A stretch of DNA of 64,000 bases from contig BPHB01000001.1 of assembly GCA_026003335.1 (NCBI GenBank), positions 766,591-830,590 on the forward strand, written 5' to 3'. The stretch is from Chitinophagales bacterium (GTDB taxonomy: Bacteria; Bacteroidota; Bacteroidia; Chitinophagales; CAIOSU01). The notes below the pieces were generated by a model. The model was not told where the DNA came from. It saw only the letters and a program-made list of their open reading frames with translations, and did not search any database. This document shows positions 34,045 to 43,065 of this stretch, piece after piece. How positions within the stretch are numbered: position 1 is the stretch's first letter; each line of letters starts with the position of its first letter. The translations under genes were made by a program, and so were the position numbers.

Positions 34045-35289
34045 ATGACAAATGATGTTTTTGCTAAATGTGAAACCCATGATGGTTACTTCGGTATGTT
34101 TCGCTCAATGGGCGACCGCTATTTTACCATGCCTGTTTTAGACCCTATTCCCGGCACAACTACGCTGTTTAATAGTCAGCGCTGCATTCAGTGGTCTATT
34201 AATAACTATCTCGGATTAGCCCAAAGCGAAGAGATAAAACAGGTAGCTGTTGAAGCGGCAAAAAAATACAGTACCAGTGCTCCTATGGGCTCCCGTATGA
34301 TGACCGGCAACACCCGATATCATGTAGAACTGGAAGAAGCCTTTGCCGAATATCTCCAAAAGGAAAGTGCCGTGGTGTTTAACTATGGTTATCTGGGAGT
34401 GCTGGGAACCATTCAGGCGCTTATAGACAAAAATGATACAATCCTGATAGATAAGCTCTCCCACGCCTCCATGCTGGATGCGATGTTTCTGTCACAGGGA
34501 AAATTCCGCGTTTTCCGGCACAATGATATGAACAGTCTGGAAGAGCACCTGAAACATATAAATCGCGATAGGAAGGGTGGTATACTGATTATGACCGAAG
34601 GCGTATTTGGCATGCAGGGTGATTTAGCTAAACTGGATGAAATTGCTGAACTGAAGGAAAAATATGATGCCCGTCTCTTTGTAGATGATGCGCATGGCTT
34701 TGGCATTATGGGTGATCAGGGGCGTGGTACAGCTTCTTATTTCGGAGTTCACGACAAGGTGGATATCTATTTCGGAACCTTTGCCAAGGCTTATGCCAGC
34801 ATCGGAGGCGTTACGGCAACCAAACATAACGTAGCCGAGTGGATTCGCTATAATGCACGCACGCAGGTGTTTGCCAAAAGCCTTCCGATGATTTATGTGG
34901 AAACATTGCGCAAAACCCTTGAGATTATCCGTACAGACGAAACACGCAGGGCCCGCATGTGGGAAGTATCCAAAAAGCTGCGCAGCGGGCTGCAGGAGCT
35001 GGGATACCATGTAGGCGATGTACCTTCGCCTATTGTACCTGTGTATGTTCCGGCCGGTGATGCTCAGATAGGTATGCAAATCGTTATCCGTCTGCGCGAG
35101 TTGGGTGTTTTTGTTACCGGAGTGGTTTATCCCGTTGTCCCGAAGGGAATTATTCTCTTCCGCATGATACCCACGGCAGCCCATAGCGATGAGGAGATAG
35201 ACATTACGCTGAAGGCCTACCGTCAGGTCAGGGATGAATTAAAGCTGAAACTAAACAACCCGGCTCCCGTGTCGGCCAGTCAGGATTGA
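34045..35289 (+). CDS. Alpha-oxoamine synthase, candidate serine palmitoyltransferase
   Basis: The protein has 414 residues, PLP-dependent fold type I. Visible are His140 (DKLSHAS, stacks on PLP), TEGVFGMQGDLA, DDAHGFG (Asp215, His217), and the PLP lysine Lys248 in GTFAKAYASIGG, where Ala replaces the Ser usual before Lys. NYLGLAQ and SAPMGSRMMTGNTRYHVELE are typical of the AONS/KBL/SPT family, which joins an amino acid to an acyl-CoA with decarboxylation. Bacteroidota use such an enzyme for sphingolipid synthesis. The SDR gene 13 bp downstream fits a 3-ketosphinganine reductase. KBL or a related ligase is the alternative. Confidence 0.75.
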   Translation: MTNDVFAKCETHDGYFGMFRSMGDRYFTMPVLDPIPGTTTLFNSQRCIQWSINNYLGLAQSEEIKQVAVEAAKKYSTSAPMGSRMMTGNTRYHVELEEAFAEYLQKESAVVFNYGYLGVLGTIQALIDKNDTILIDKLSHASMLDAMFLSQGKFRVFRHNDMNSLEEHLKHINRDRKGGILIMTEGVFGMQGDLAKLDEIAELKEKYDARLFVDDAHGFGIMGDQGRGTASYFGVHDKVDIYFGTFAKAYASIGGVTATKHNVAEWIRYNARTQVFAKSLPMIYVETLRKTLEIIRTDETRRARMWEVSKKLRSGLQELGYHVGDVPSPIVPVYVPAGDAQIGMQIVIRLRELGVFVTGVVYPVVPKGIILFRMIPTAAHSDEEIDITLKAYRQVRDELKLKLNNPAPVSASQD

Positions 35290-35302
35290 CTTTTTCTTGC
35301 GG

Positions 35303-36118
35303 ATGCAAAAACCTAAAGTGCTCATTACCGGAGCTTCCCGCGGTATCGGGGCGGCTGTGGCCTTACAGTTGCAGCGTGAAGGATACCAGGTAACAGGCAC
35401 CTCCAGAAATCCTGACGATACCTTAAAGGATATTCGTTTTCTAAAACTGGATCTGACTGCGCCTGAAAGCATTAAGAGTTGCATACGTGAAGCCGGTGAA
35501 ATAGATATCTTAATCAACAATGCCGGCATCAGCCAGATGGGAGCAGTTGAAGAAATTCCTCCCGAAAAAATAAGAGAGCTTTTTGAAATCAACTTTTTTG
35601 GAGCGGTGGAGATGATGCAAGCTGTGCTCCCCCGTATGCGGGCAAACCGGCAAGGGATGATAATTAATATTGGCTCTTTGGCCGGAAGATTTGCCCTTCC
35701 GTTCAGGGCCAGCTACTCTGCCTCCAAGTTTGCTCTGGCCGGCTTTACATGGGCTTTAAGAAATGAGGTAATGCCCTTTGGTATTAAAGTAACCACCATA
35801 GAGCCAGGAGATATTCGCACCGGAATAAACCCGGAGTTGTTTTTGCACCCAGAGTCGGAATACAGACCTTATCTGGAAAAAACCAGCAAGAGCCGTTCCG
35901 CATCCATGGAGCAAGCGCCTGAGCCGGAAAAGGTTGCCAGGGTTGTTACCTTCATAGTGCAGCGTTATTATTCCAAACCGGGCTACCCTGCCCCCTTTTA
36001 CTATGCCGGTAAACATGCGTCTTTTCTGGTGCACGCAAGCCGGCTCATACCTGATATATGGCTGGAAAAATTGATTCGGAAAAGCTGCGGATTGCAGGAT
36101 CACCTGCCGACTCATTAA
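35303..36118 (+). CDS. Short-chain dehydrogenase/reductase
   Basis: The protein has 271 residues from the ATG at 35303; a TTG two codons earlier is less likely. It is a classical SDR: TGASRGIG (9-16) for cofactor, NNAG (72-75), catalytic Ser125, Tyr138 and Lys142 (YSASK). Arg residues after the second strand (TSRNP) favour NADPH. The substrate is unknown, but the tight spacing behind the alpha-oxoamine synthase suggests it reduces that enzyme's ketone product, as 3-ketosphinganine reductase does. No signal peptide is seen. A hairpin follows the stop. Confidence 0.85.
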   Translation: MQKPKVLITGASRGIGAAVALQLQREGYQVTGTSRNPDDTLKDIRFLKLDLTAPESIKSCIREAGEIDILINNAGISQMGAVEEIPPEKIRELFEINFFGAVEMMQAVLPRMRANRQGMIINIGSLAGRFALPFRASYSASKFALAGFTWALRNEVMPFGIKVTTIEPGDIRTGINPELFLHPESEYRPYLEKTSKSRSASMEQAPEPEKVARVVTFIVQRYYSKPGYPAPFYYAGKHASFLVHASRLIPDIWLEKLIRKSCGLQDHLPTH

Positions 36119-36120
36119 AA

Positions 36121-36159
36121 CAAGAAGGGGAGCTGGTTTACATTCAGCCCCCCTTCTTG
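36121..36159. terminator. Bidirectional terminator hairpin between convergent genes
   Basis: A 15-bp stem (CAAGAAGGGGAGCTG with CAGCCCCCCTTCTTG, one mismatch) and a 9-nt loop begin 3 bp after the SDR stop. On the minus strand the stem is followed by TTTT, suiting the gene ending at 36182. Confidence 0.6.
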
Positions 36160-36181
36160 AACCCAACCCTCATAGAAACCT

Positions 36182-37882
36182 TCAATTCACCACCATAATT
36201 TTTTTATGTGCACTGCCTTCAGAAGTTCTTAAGGATAACTGATACACCCCATTGGATAAATTATTGACTGGCAATTCCAGAGTACCGCTGACTCCATTCT
36301 CCCATTTTTTATAAATAACCGTTTTTCCGTTCAGATCGCTGAGTATTGCTTCCACAGGCTGATCGGTCACACTGCCCAGGCTAATGTGCCCCTTTCCGCT
36401 CATCGGATTAGGAAACACTTCAAAACCGAAGTCTGAGCTGGCTGTGATCCTTGTGTTGTATTCAGGACTCTTATTACCATGTACAACATTTTCATATATA
36501 TGGTTGAAAACAGGCTCAAACATAGCATTCGGGTAAAGAATGGCATCCATTTTTACTTCATATTCAGCTCCGGGTTCCAGATCAGAGAGAACAGCCTGCG
36601 CAGCAGAGACCGTAACATAATTCCACACTTCATTTCCCGCTTTCCGATATCCTATCCGATAAGCTGAAGCTCCCGTCCGGGTATCCCAGTAGAGAATAAT
36701 CTCTCGGGGATTGGGTTTGCGGCTTGCAAACTGAACATCATAGCTGGAAACGTTCTCCACCGGATATGACACACACTCTCCCAGCACATCGTTGGCAAAA
36801 TTGGGCAAGCCGTATTTACTGATTTTGCCACCCAGGTAAACTCCCTGTTCCACAAAGTTGCAGTTGGTGCCTTTTATGTTAGGTCTGGTAATGGTACCCA
36901 GATACTGGCTGTTTCGGAGAGCAACATAAATCTTATCATCAGGACCCAGCTGAAGCGAACCGATATAGGCTGATGCCGTAGCAACCAAAACACGCGTAAG
37001 GTTAATATCCCGGGGAATCATACTAAACTGATAAATTCTTCGGGAAAGAAATTCCGCTACGTACAGGTATTCACAATTAGGAGAAAAACTCGCAGTGAAG
37101 CCACTTACATTCAGGAAACGATAGTTGCTGATAATTCCGGTTTCGGCATCAAAGTCATACAGGCCGGTGGGCGACTGGTTGCCGCAATAAACAAGGCGTT
37201 GCCCATTTCTGGAAGCCTTCATCTCTCCGGCCGTTTCATTTATCACAGGCCCTACCTTGCTCTTTACCACTCCGGTAATGCCATTAGCGGTTAACTGAAA
37301 CACATAAAAACTGTCTGTATTCACTTTATGTGTAATTATCCAGTAGTCGCGCCCATTGGCATGAGCTACTGCTGTAAGAGACTCATTGGTCTTACCGGTT
37401 AGTTTCACCCCAGATACCACCACATCGCCCAAACCTCCATCCAGGTTCATATCAATAATGCTATAGCTTAATCCCCCCTCAAAGGCATTTTCATAACAAT
37501 CGGTGGTGAACAGGTAGTAAACATTGGTACTTCCGGGTTTTTTCAAAATCAGCGATGACTGAATAGAGCTGGCGCAACCCGGTTGGTTAACCAGCGCCCC
37601 ATTAGGCATGATCTGGTGATTGCGGTTCCAGATTGCCCCCACGTTAGGCATATCGCCCCCGTTTGTATAAAACAGCAGATTACCGGCCCTGTCAGAAATC
37701 ACGGCTACCCCCTCATTGGCCTCCATAGCTCCATTCGTTAGAGCTACCGGATTGCCGGGATTAAAGTCTAAGCCGGCTTGCATGCCGAAATACCAGATAT
37801 TGGCTTGTTTGGAGTTTTGTGCATTCCCTGGATAGATGGTTGAGATCAGCCCCACAAGGGTCAACAGCTTCAATATTCTCAT
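36182..37882 (-). CDS. Secreted beta-propeller/Fn3 protein with T9SS type A CTD
   Basis: The protein has 566 residues. Signal peptide (1-~21, ending YPGNAQ), then NIWYFGMQAGLDFNPGNP, a start seen in many Bacteroidota gliding-region proteins. Residues ~25-370 have repeated WD-like beta-propeller strands (YWIITHKVNTDSFYVFQL, then LYVAEFLSRRIYQF, KIYVALRNSQ). A fibronectin type III-like domain lies at ~375-470, with WDTRTGASAYRIGYRK. The last ~85 residues (FEVFPNPMSGKGHISL ... NGVYQLSLRTSEG ... KIMVVN) form a type A T9SS sorting domain. It is a secreted or surface-attached protein of unknown ligand. Confidence 0.82.
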   Translation of the reverse strand: MRILKLLTLVGLISTIYPGNAQNSKQANIWYFGMQAGLDFNPGNPVALTNGAMEANEGVAVISDRAGNLLFYTNGGDMPNVGAIWNRNHQIMPNGALVNQPGCASSIQSSLILKKPGSTNVYYLFTTDCYENAFEGGLSYSIIDMNLDGGLGDVVVSGVKLTGKTNESLTAVAHANGRDYWIITHKVNTDSFYVFQLTANGITGVVKSKVGPVINETAGEMKASRNGQRLVYCGNQSPTGLYDFDAETGIISNYRFLNVSGFTASFSPNCEYLYVAEFLSRRIYQFSMIPRDINLTRVLVATASAYIGSLQLGPDDKIYVALRNSQYLGTITRPNIKGTNCNFVEQGVYLGGKISKYGLPNFANDVLGECVSYPVENVSSYDVQFASRKPNPREIILYWDTRTGASAYRIGYRKAGNEVWNYVTVSAAQAVLSDLEPGAEYEVKMDAILYPNAMFEPVFNHIYENVVHGNKSPEYNTRITASSDFGFEVFPNPMSGKGHISLGSVTDQPVEAILSDLNGKTVIYKKWENGVSGTLELPVNNLSNGVYQLSLRTSEGSAHKKIMVVN

Positions 37883-38032
37883 ACTTGCGCCTCGGTTTTT
37901 TTTCTTAGTTCATAACTGGGTTTTTATAATTAGCACATGGGAAGGTGATACCTAATACGGCAGGCTATAAAACTTTGTTGCAGGGACATGCTTCAAAATC
38001 CAGACATTGTGTAAAAAAAAATGAACCACCTG

Positions 38033-38063
38033 TTGCTTTTAAGGGATGAAATGCCTACCTTAG
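38033..38063 (+). promoter_or_regulatory. Possible promoter for the 38112 gene
   Basis: TTG (38033-38035) and TACCTTAG (38056-38063, a one-base mismatch to TAnnTTTG) are separated by 20 bp, close to Bacteroidota spacing. This is weak evidence. Confidence 0.25.
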
Positions 38064-38111
38064 TAAAGCTTAAATGATGGAACCCGATTTAAAAACTAAA
38101 ATCCAACCCAT

Positions 38112-39848
38112 ATGGCAAAATTTTACCCAATCCTTTTTGCTATTCTCATCCCTGTTTGCCTGTGGTCACAGGACCTGACCATCAAAGGCTCCGTTACCGT
38201 TCAGCCAGATGCGCTTTTATACGTTCGTGATGGGAACGTGAATATTTACTCAACTGGCTCGTTGGACATCCAGTCAACAGGCAGCCAACGGGGAAAGGTT
38301 TATGTGGAGGCTGAAGGCCTTGGCGCTGCCACCTGGACGTGCAACGGAAACACTACCGGCACAGGTGAAGTCAAATTTATAGGCAACGGGATAGCTGTGG
38401 ATTACACCATCAATGGGTCCAATGTATCCTTTCCGCACCTGATAATTGATAACTGGGAATTGGTCGGGGGTTTCAATATTGCCACAGTGACATTGGAAAA
38501 TAATGTAAAGGTCACCGAATCGCTCGCCCTGAATAACGGACGCATAGTGACCAGCAACAATGAAATTCATATCGCAAACAGCAATCCGGCCAGCATAAGT
38601 GGCAATTTCGGATCCAATTATTCCAATTTTATTGAAGGCACGCTACGCAGAGACGTAGATACCGGTGCAACCAACTACTACCGTTTCCCTATTGGAGCGA
38701 CTCCCAAAGATACCACCCTGCCGGTGGACTTCCGTGGATATAATCCGATCTCTATAGACTTGCGCAGCAGCATTGGCGCCATAAAGCCCGATACGGTGAA
38801 CAGCATTGCAGCCAAGTTTGTCCCTATGGATGACATTGGAACAATCAGTATCAATACCGTAACCAACAATTGCTATTACACCAGCGCAGTGCAATTCCTT
38901 GAATTTTTCTGGATGGTAAAAAAATTCGGCTATTGGTCAGTTAAACCTGATGTAAACAATGCCAGTCTCGTATGGAATTATGATTTTTATGCTTTCCCGG
39001 ATAAAGATTGGCTGCTTTATCAGAATCCGGGCCTTACGCATCTGAAAATCTTCAAAGCCCCCGACAGCTTCACCCCAGGACCTACAGCCGACTGGTCTCC
39101 CTACTTATGGGGCTCAGGCAACTTATGTGACGGAGTGACTGTCTATAACAATGATTTCCGCTGGATTAGAGGCCCCAATGATCCTGCTTCGGGTTTCCCC
39201 TTCTACCAAACCGACAGCATACGTGCATCAGGCCTCACCTCCTTTTCCAATGAAGGACTGGGAGGCGGTACGGGTGCTGGCCTGCCTATAGAACTGCTCT
39301 TTTTGCAGGCTGAACCAGTTAATAATACATTCATTCGTGTAAAATGGGCTACTGCAACTGAAATCAACAATGCAGGATTTGAAGTACAACGCAGCACAGA
39401 CGGAGTAACCTTTGAAAAAATTGCCTGGGTTGACGGAGCAGGCAACTCCAGCAGCACTCTTAACTACAACTACCCGGACTATGACGTACAGCCCAACGTG
39501 CTCTACTATTACAGATTAAAACAGGTTGATCTGGACGGCACTGAAGAGCTTACTTACGTGGTGAGCGCCATGATTACCTCTTCAGGAATATTTACCATAA
39601 GCGACTTCATACCTAACCCGGCTTTTGACAACAGCCGTATTGAGGTGGTTACTTCAACGGAGAAAGACCTGCATGTCACGATATACAACACCCTGGGCCA
39701 GATTATTCAGAAATCAAAACATCATGTAATGCCTGGCACCAACCAGATTACCTTTCAATTGGGCTGGCTGGCGGATGGCACGTATTACGCTATCATCCAT
39801 GCAGACAACGAGTTTTACAGCCGCAAACTCGTGCTGAACAGGCCTTAA
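38112..39848 (+). CDS. Secreted protein with T9SS type A CTD
   Basis: The protein has 578 residues. Signal peptide (1-~19, LIPVCLWSQ), then a beta-strand-rich N-terminal half beginning LTIKGSVTVQPDALLYVRDG, like passenger proteins that describe successive strands. An Fn3-like module at ~395-480 has the common Bacteroidota motif WATATEINNAGFEVQRSTDG. The C-terminal type A sorting domain runs ~500-578 (FIPNPAFDNSRIEV, then LHVTIYNTLGQIIQ and GTYYAIIHADNEFYSRKLVL). It is exported by T9SS; the ligand is unknown. The stop is followed within 27 bp by a strong terminator. Confidence 0.82.
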   Translation: MAKFYPILFAILIPVCLWSQDLTIKGSVTVQPDALLYVRDGNVNIYSTGSLDIQSTGSQRGKVYVEAEGLGAATWTCNGNTTGTGEVKFIGNGIAVDYTINGSNVSFPHLIIDNWELVGGFNIATVTLENNVKVTESLALNNGRIVTSNNEIHIANSNPASISGNFGSNYSNFIEGTLRRDVDTGATNYYRFPIGATPKDTTLPVDFRGYNPISIDLRSSIGAIKPDTVNSIAAKFVPMDDIGTISINTVTNNCYYTSAVQFLEFFWMVKKFGYWSVKPDVNNASLVWNYDFYAFPDKDWLLYQNPGLTHLKIFKAPDSFTPGPTADWSPYLWGSGNLCDGVTVYNNDFRWIRGPNDPASGFPFYQTDSIRASGLTSFSNEGLGGGTGAGLPIELLFLQAEPVNNTFIRVKWATATEINNAGFEVQRSTDGVTFEKIAWVDGAGNSSSTLNYNYPDYDVQPNVLYYYRLKQVDLDGTEELTYVVSAMITSSGIFTISDFIPNPAFDNSRIEVVTSTEKDLHVTIYNTLGQIIQKSKHHVMPGTNQITFQLGWLADGTYYAIIHADNEFYSRKLVLNRP

Positions 39849-39874
39849 AAGGCGCTGAAGCAACTAATTCCAAC

Positions 39875-39908
39875 AAAAAGGTCAGGAAGTTTCAGTCCTG
39901 ACCTTTTT
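39875..39908 (+). terminator. Rho-independent terminator after the 38112 gene
   Basis: A perfect 13-bp stem (AAAAAGGTCAGGA with TCCTGACCTTTTT) with an 8-nt loop runs into a T-rich tract. Confidence 0.85.
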
Positions 39909-39942
39909 TATTTTGTTATTTTGCCGGTTCAAATCCAATGAC

Positions 39943-40704
39943 ATGAAACAAAACATATTATTCCTGTTGTTGTATGCAATAATTTCTTTACCTGCAATAG
40001 CTCAGAAAAACAAAACTGTTTCCTCACCAACATCAGCTTTTCCCAGAGATAGTCTCTTTGCCCTGCAGGAAAAAATTTATAATGCCGCCATCAGGTATAA
40101 CGACCTCAAAGCCGCCCAGCACGCGCTGTACGCCATGATAGCCCTGCAGCCCGGTAGAACAGGACTTAAAGACACTCTGGCCTACCTGTACTACAATGAA
40201 GGAAACTACGTGCAGGTAGTGTTGCTGGGGAAAGATATTCTGTCTGCAAAGCCCGACAATCCGGAAATATTGGAGCTGGTGGCCGTATCCCAACAAAACC
40301 TGGGGCTCCTCAAAGACGCACTGGAGAATTTTGAAAAGCTTTATAACATCACCCAAAATGCTGTTCATCGCTACAACATCGCCTCTCTGCAATACATGCT
40401 CAAACGCTATGGTGAATGCAGTGAAAGTCTGAATGCTATTCTGGGCTTACCGGATAATCCGGGCAACGTAACCATATCAACCAGCACCGGAGAATCACAG
40501 CAGGTACCCTTGAAAGCCGCTGCATTCAACATGCGAGGCGTGATAGCCCTGGAAATCGGGCAGCCTGAAGTGGCAATTCAAAACTTTCAGAAAGCCCTGG
40601 AACTTTTTCCTGATTTTGTACTGGCCAAAGGCAATCTGGAAAAAGCCCGTGCAGAAAAAATCCCGTCTGAACAAAAGAAACAGACACCTTCCAAAGGACA
40701 ATGA
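39943..40704 (+). CDS. Secreted/periplasmic TPR-like repeat protein
   Basis: The protein has 253 residues from the ATG at 39943; a TTG at 39913 opens the frame earlier but precedes the signal peptide. Signal peptide (MKQNILFLLLYAIISLPAIA, cut near AQ). Residues ~50-235 are helical repeats with TPR-like spacing (LYYNEGNYVQVVLLGKDIL, LGLLKDALENFEKLYNIT, VALEIGQ-type PEVAIQNFQKALELFPDF). The C-terminus is basic and polar. TPR proteins are scaffolds for protein complexes, so a periplasmic or envelope-assembly role is plausible. No partner is identified; corA follows 76 bp downstream. Confidence 0.78.
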   Translation: MKQNILFLLLYAIISLPAIAQKNKTVSSPTSAFPRDSLFALQEKIYNAAIRYNDLKAAQHALYAMIALQPGRTGLKDTLAYLYYNEGNYVQVVLLGKDILSAKPDNPEILELVAVSQQNLGLLKDALENFEKLYNITQNAVHRYNIASLQYMLKRYGECSESLNAILGLPDNPGNVTISTSTGESQQVPLKAAAFNMRGVIALEIGQPEVAIQNFQKALELFPDFVLAKGNLEKARAEKIPSEQKKQTPSKGQ

Positions 40705-40780
40705 CCTGCTCTTCACCAAATACGCTATATTTACCTAACAGATAAAACTTTAGGTCAATTTAACCTGCCGGTGGTGCTGC

Positions 40781-41734
40781 ATGATTGAAATCTTCAAGAA
40801 GATCAATGGGGAGGTAGTCAAAATTGCTGCTCCCGAAAGTGACTGCTGGATAAATATTTACCCCCCTTTCAGTCATGAAGACCTGGAAAATATCAGTGAG
40901 GAACTTTCTATCCCCCTGGACTTTTTAACCGATTCGCTGGACCTGGAGGAACGTTCACGCTATGAAGTGGAAGACGGAGTAAAGCTTATTGTGCTCAACA
41001 CCCCTGTGCTGAACGAATCTGAACTTTTTTCCGAAAACAAGGCTATCTACATCACTATACCCATTGGCATTATTCTGCTGGATGATAAAATACTGACCAT
41101 AAGCCCCTGTGAAAATCCCGTAATAGATAATTTCATCAATAAGCGGGTAAAGCAGTTTGATCCGGCCAATCGCTCCCGTTTTATCATTCAGATGCTGGAC
41201 CGCAACGTATATTATTTCCTTCATTATCTAAAACAGATTAATAACAAAAGAAGCCTGATTGAGGAGGAACTGTTTCAATCATCCAGAAATAAGGAGCTGG
41301 CCCAGCTGATGAATATTCAGAAAAGCCTGGTTTATTTTGTCACTACCTTAAGGGCCAATGAACTCATGATGCTGAAAATGCAGCGCACCGATTTCCTGAA
41401 GATTGAAGAAGATGAAGAATTACGCGACCTGTTGCAGGATATAATCATTGATAACAGCCAGGCTCTTGATATGGCTAATGTTTATACAAACATTTTAAAC
41501 GGCACGATGGACGCCTTTGCTTCAGTAATATCCAACAATCTAAATACCGTCATGAAGCGTCTTACCTCGGTAACTATAATGCTCATGGTGCCCACGCTTG
41601 TATCCAGCTTTTACGGCATGAATGTACACCTGCCCGGCCAGGATGCCAAACTGGCGTTTTTAATTATCATACTCGTTTCGCTGGGCCTCACCGCTCTGCT
41701 TACCTGGTTTTTCCTAAAAAAAGAATGGTTCTGA
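40781..41734 (+). CDS. corA: CorA-family magnesium/divalent cation transporter
   Basis: The protein has 317 residues. A long cytoplasmic alpha/beta domain precedes two C-terminal membrane helices (~265-280 and ~288-309). The signature GMN is at 279-281, in FYGMNVHLPG, at the pore mouth. The C-terminal KKEWF is typical of the subfamily. It forms a pentamer moving Mg2+ (or Co2+/Ni2+) across the inner membrane. All features are full length. Confidence 0.92.
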   Translation: MIEIFKKINGEVVKIAAPESDCWINIYPPFSHEDLENISEELSIPLDFLTDSLDLEERSRYEVEDGVKLIVLNTPVLNESELFSENKAIYITIPIGIILLDDKILTISPCENPVIDNFINKRVKQFDPANRSRFIIQMLDRNVYYFLHYLKQINNKRSLIEEELFQSSRNKELAQLMNIQKSLVYFVTTLRANELMMLKMQRTDFLKIEEDEELRDLLQDIIIDNSQALDMANVYTNILNGTMDAFASVISNNLNTVMKRLTSVTIMLMVPTLVSSFYGMNVHLPGQDAKLAFLIIILVSLGLTALLTWFFLKKEWF

Positions 41735-41824
41735 GCCTGCCCGCAGACCAATATTTTTCGTATTATCCCTTTTAGAGGAAATATTTCTTTCTTTCAGGAA
41801 TTGCCTAAACTTGGCGCTGTGGAC

Positions 41825-43006
41825 ATGCCCTCCATTCACCAGTCTTTTTCTGTTCAGTTTAACTATTCGGTGCATTTTACCGAGCGGGTATTTAATCCCC
41901 GCAACGAAGTGCTTGTTCGCACCCTGCAAGCCTCAGGATGCACCGAACATAGTAAGGTGATCTTTTTTATTGATGATGGCGTGGTACGTCATCACCGGGA
42001 TATTCCCGAGCAGATAGCTGCTTATATGCGGAAATATCATGAAGCTTTTCAAGCCACATGTAGTCCGATAATACTTCCGGGTGGAGAAACATGTAAAAAC
42101 GATCCGTTGCTCCTGGAAATGATTCTCTCGGCCATCAACCATCATGGCATAGACCGTCATTCTTACGTGATAGCTGTAGGAGGCGGAGCGTTACTGGATC
42201 TGGTAGGCTACGCAGCAGCAATAGCACATCGCGGCATCAGGCATATCCGGATACCCACTACAGTCTTATCCCAAAATGACTCCGGAATTGGAGTAAAAAA
42301 TGGCATAAATGCCTTTGGCAAGAAAAACTTTCTGGGCACTTTTGCTCCTCCCGCAGGAGTAATTAATGACTGTCAATTTCTGACTACTTTAGATAACCGT
42401 GACTGGCGGGCTGGTATTGCCGAAGCTATCAAAGTTGCCCTGATAAAGGACGCGGCTTTTTTTCGGTTTATTCAAACCAGTACTCTAGCCCTTGTGGCCA
42501 GAGACCTTCAGGTCATGCAACAGCTTATCTATCGCTGCGCAGCACTGCATCTTCAGCATATTGCAAATGGAGACCCGTTTGAAACAGGATCTTCCCGCCC
42601 CCTTGACTTCGGTCATTGGGCTTCGCATAAACTGGAATGGCTTACGAATTATTCCATCCGCCATGGAGAGGCCGTAGCCATTGGTATCTGCCTGGATGCA
42701 ACGTATTCCTACCTTGCTGGTTTGCTGTCCCGTTCTGACCTGGATGATATTATTCATCTTATCGCACAATTAGGCTTTCAATTGTATTTACCTGAGCTTA
42801 CTTCATATCTGAATAACCCCGATCATCCCAGATCCATTCTCTCCGGACTGAAGGAATTCCGCGAACATCTCGGAGGGAGGCTTACCGTCATGTTGCTTAA
42901 TGCCATAGGGCAGGGTGTTGAAGTACATGAAATGGACCCACCGCGAATTAAAGAGGCCATTTCCCTGCTGCGTACATTCCAGGCGGAAATGTATAAATAT
43001 CGCTAA
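41825..43006 (+). CDS. EboD-like dehydroquinate-synthase-family cyclase
   Basis: The protein has 393 residues from the ATG at 41825; a TTG at 41801 opens the frame. Sugar phosphate cyclase features are: NAD-binding AVGGGALLDLVGYAA (~117-131), RIPTTVLSQNDSGIGVKNG (142-160, where DHQS has QVPTTLLAQ.DSSVGGK), and zinc ligands Glu200 (AGIAEAIK), a His of FGHWASH (264/268) and His280 (HGEAVAIG). AHRGIRHIRIPTTVL and NAFGKKNFLGTFAPP resemble EboD of the ebo scytonemin/eustigmatophyte-type clusters rather than housekeeping AroB. The reaction is a phosphate-eliminating cyclisation of a sugar phosphate. No other ebo gene lies in the window. Confidence 0.72.
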   Translation: MPSIHQSFSVQFNYSVHFTERVFNPRNEVLVRTLQASGCTEHSKVIFFIDDGVVRHHRDIPEQIAAYMRKYHEAFQATCSPIILPGGETCKNDPLLLEMILSAINHHGIDRHSYVIAVGGGALLDLVGYAAAIAHRGIRHIRIPTTVLSQNDSGIGVKNGINAFGKKNFLGTFAPPAGVINDCQFLTTLDNRDWRAGIAEAIKVALIKDAAFFRFIQTSTLALVARDLQVMQQLIYRCAALHLQHIANGDPFETGSSRPLDFGHWASHKLEWLTNYSIRHGEAVAIGICLDATYSYLAGLLSRSDLDDIIHLIAQLGFQLYLPELTSYLNNPDHPRSILSGLKEFREHLGGRLTVMLLNAIGQGVEVHEMDPPRIKEAISLLRTFQAEMYKYR

Positions 43007-43007
43007 C

Positions 43008-43035
43008 AAAAAAGGGAGCACTTTTCAGCACCCCC
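43008..43035 (-). terminator. Terminator of the HtrA/DegP gene
   Basis: On the minus strand, GGGGGTGCT and AGTGCTCCC form a 9-bp stem with three G-U pairs and a GAAA tetraloop, followed directly by TTTTTT. The wobble pairs suit RNA from this strand and not the other. Confidence 0.55.
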
Positions 43036-43065
43036 TTAAATGCATGCATCAAACCAACCAAAATT

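Noticed and set aside
35297-35302. TTG start for the SDR, and TTG starts at 39913 and 41801
   Set aside because: In each case an ATG a few codons downstream gives the expected N-terminus or signal peptide.
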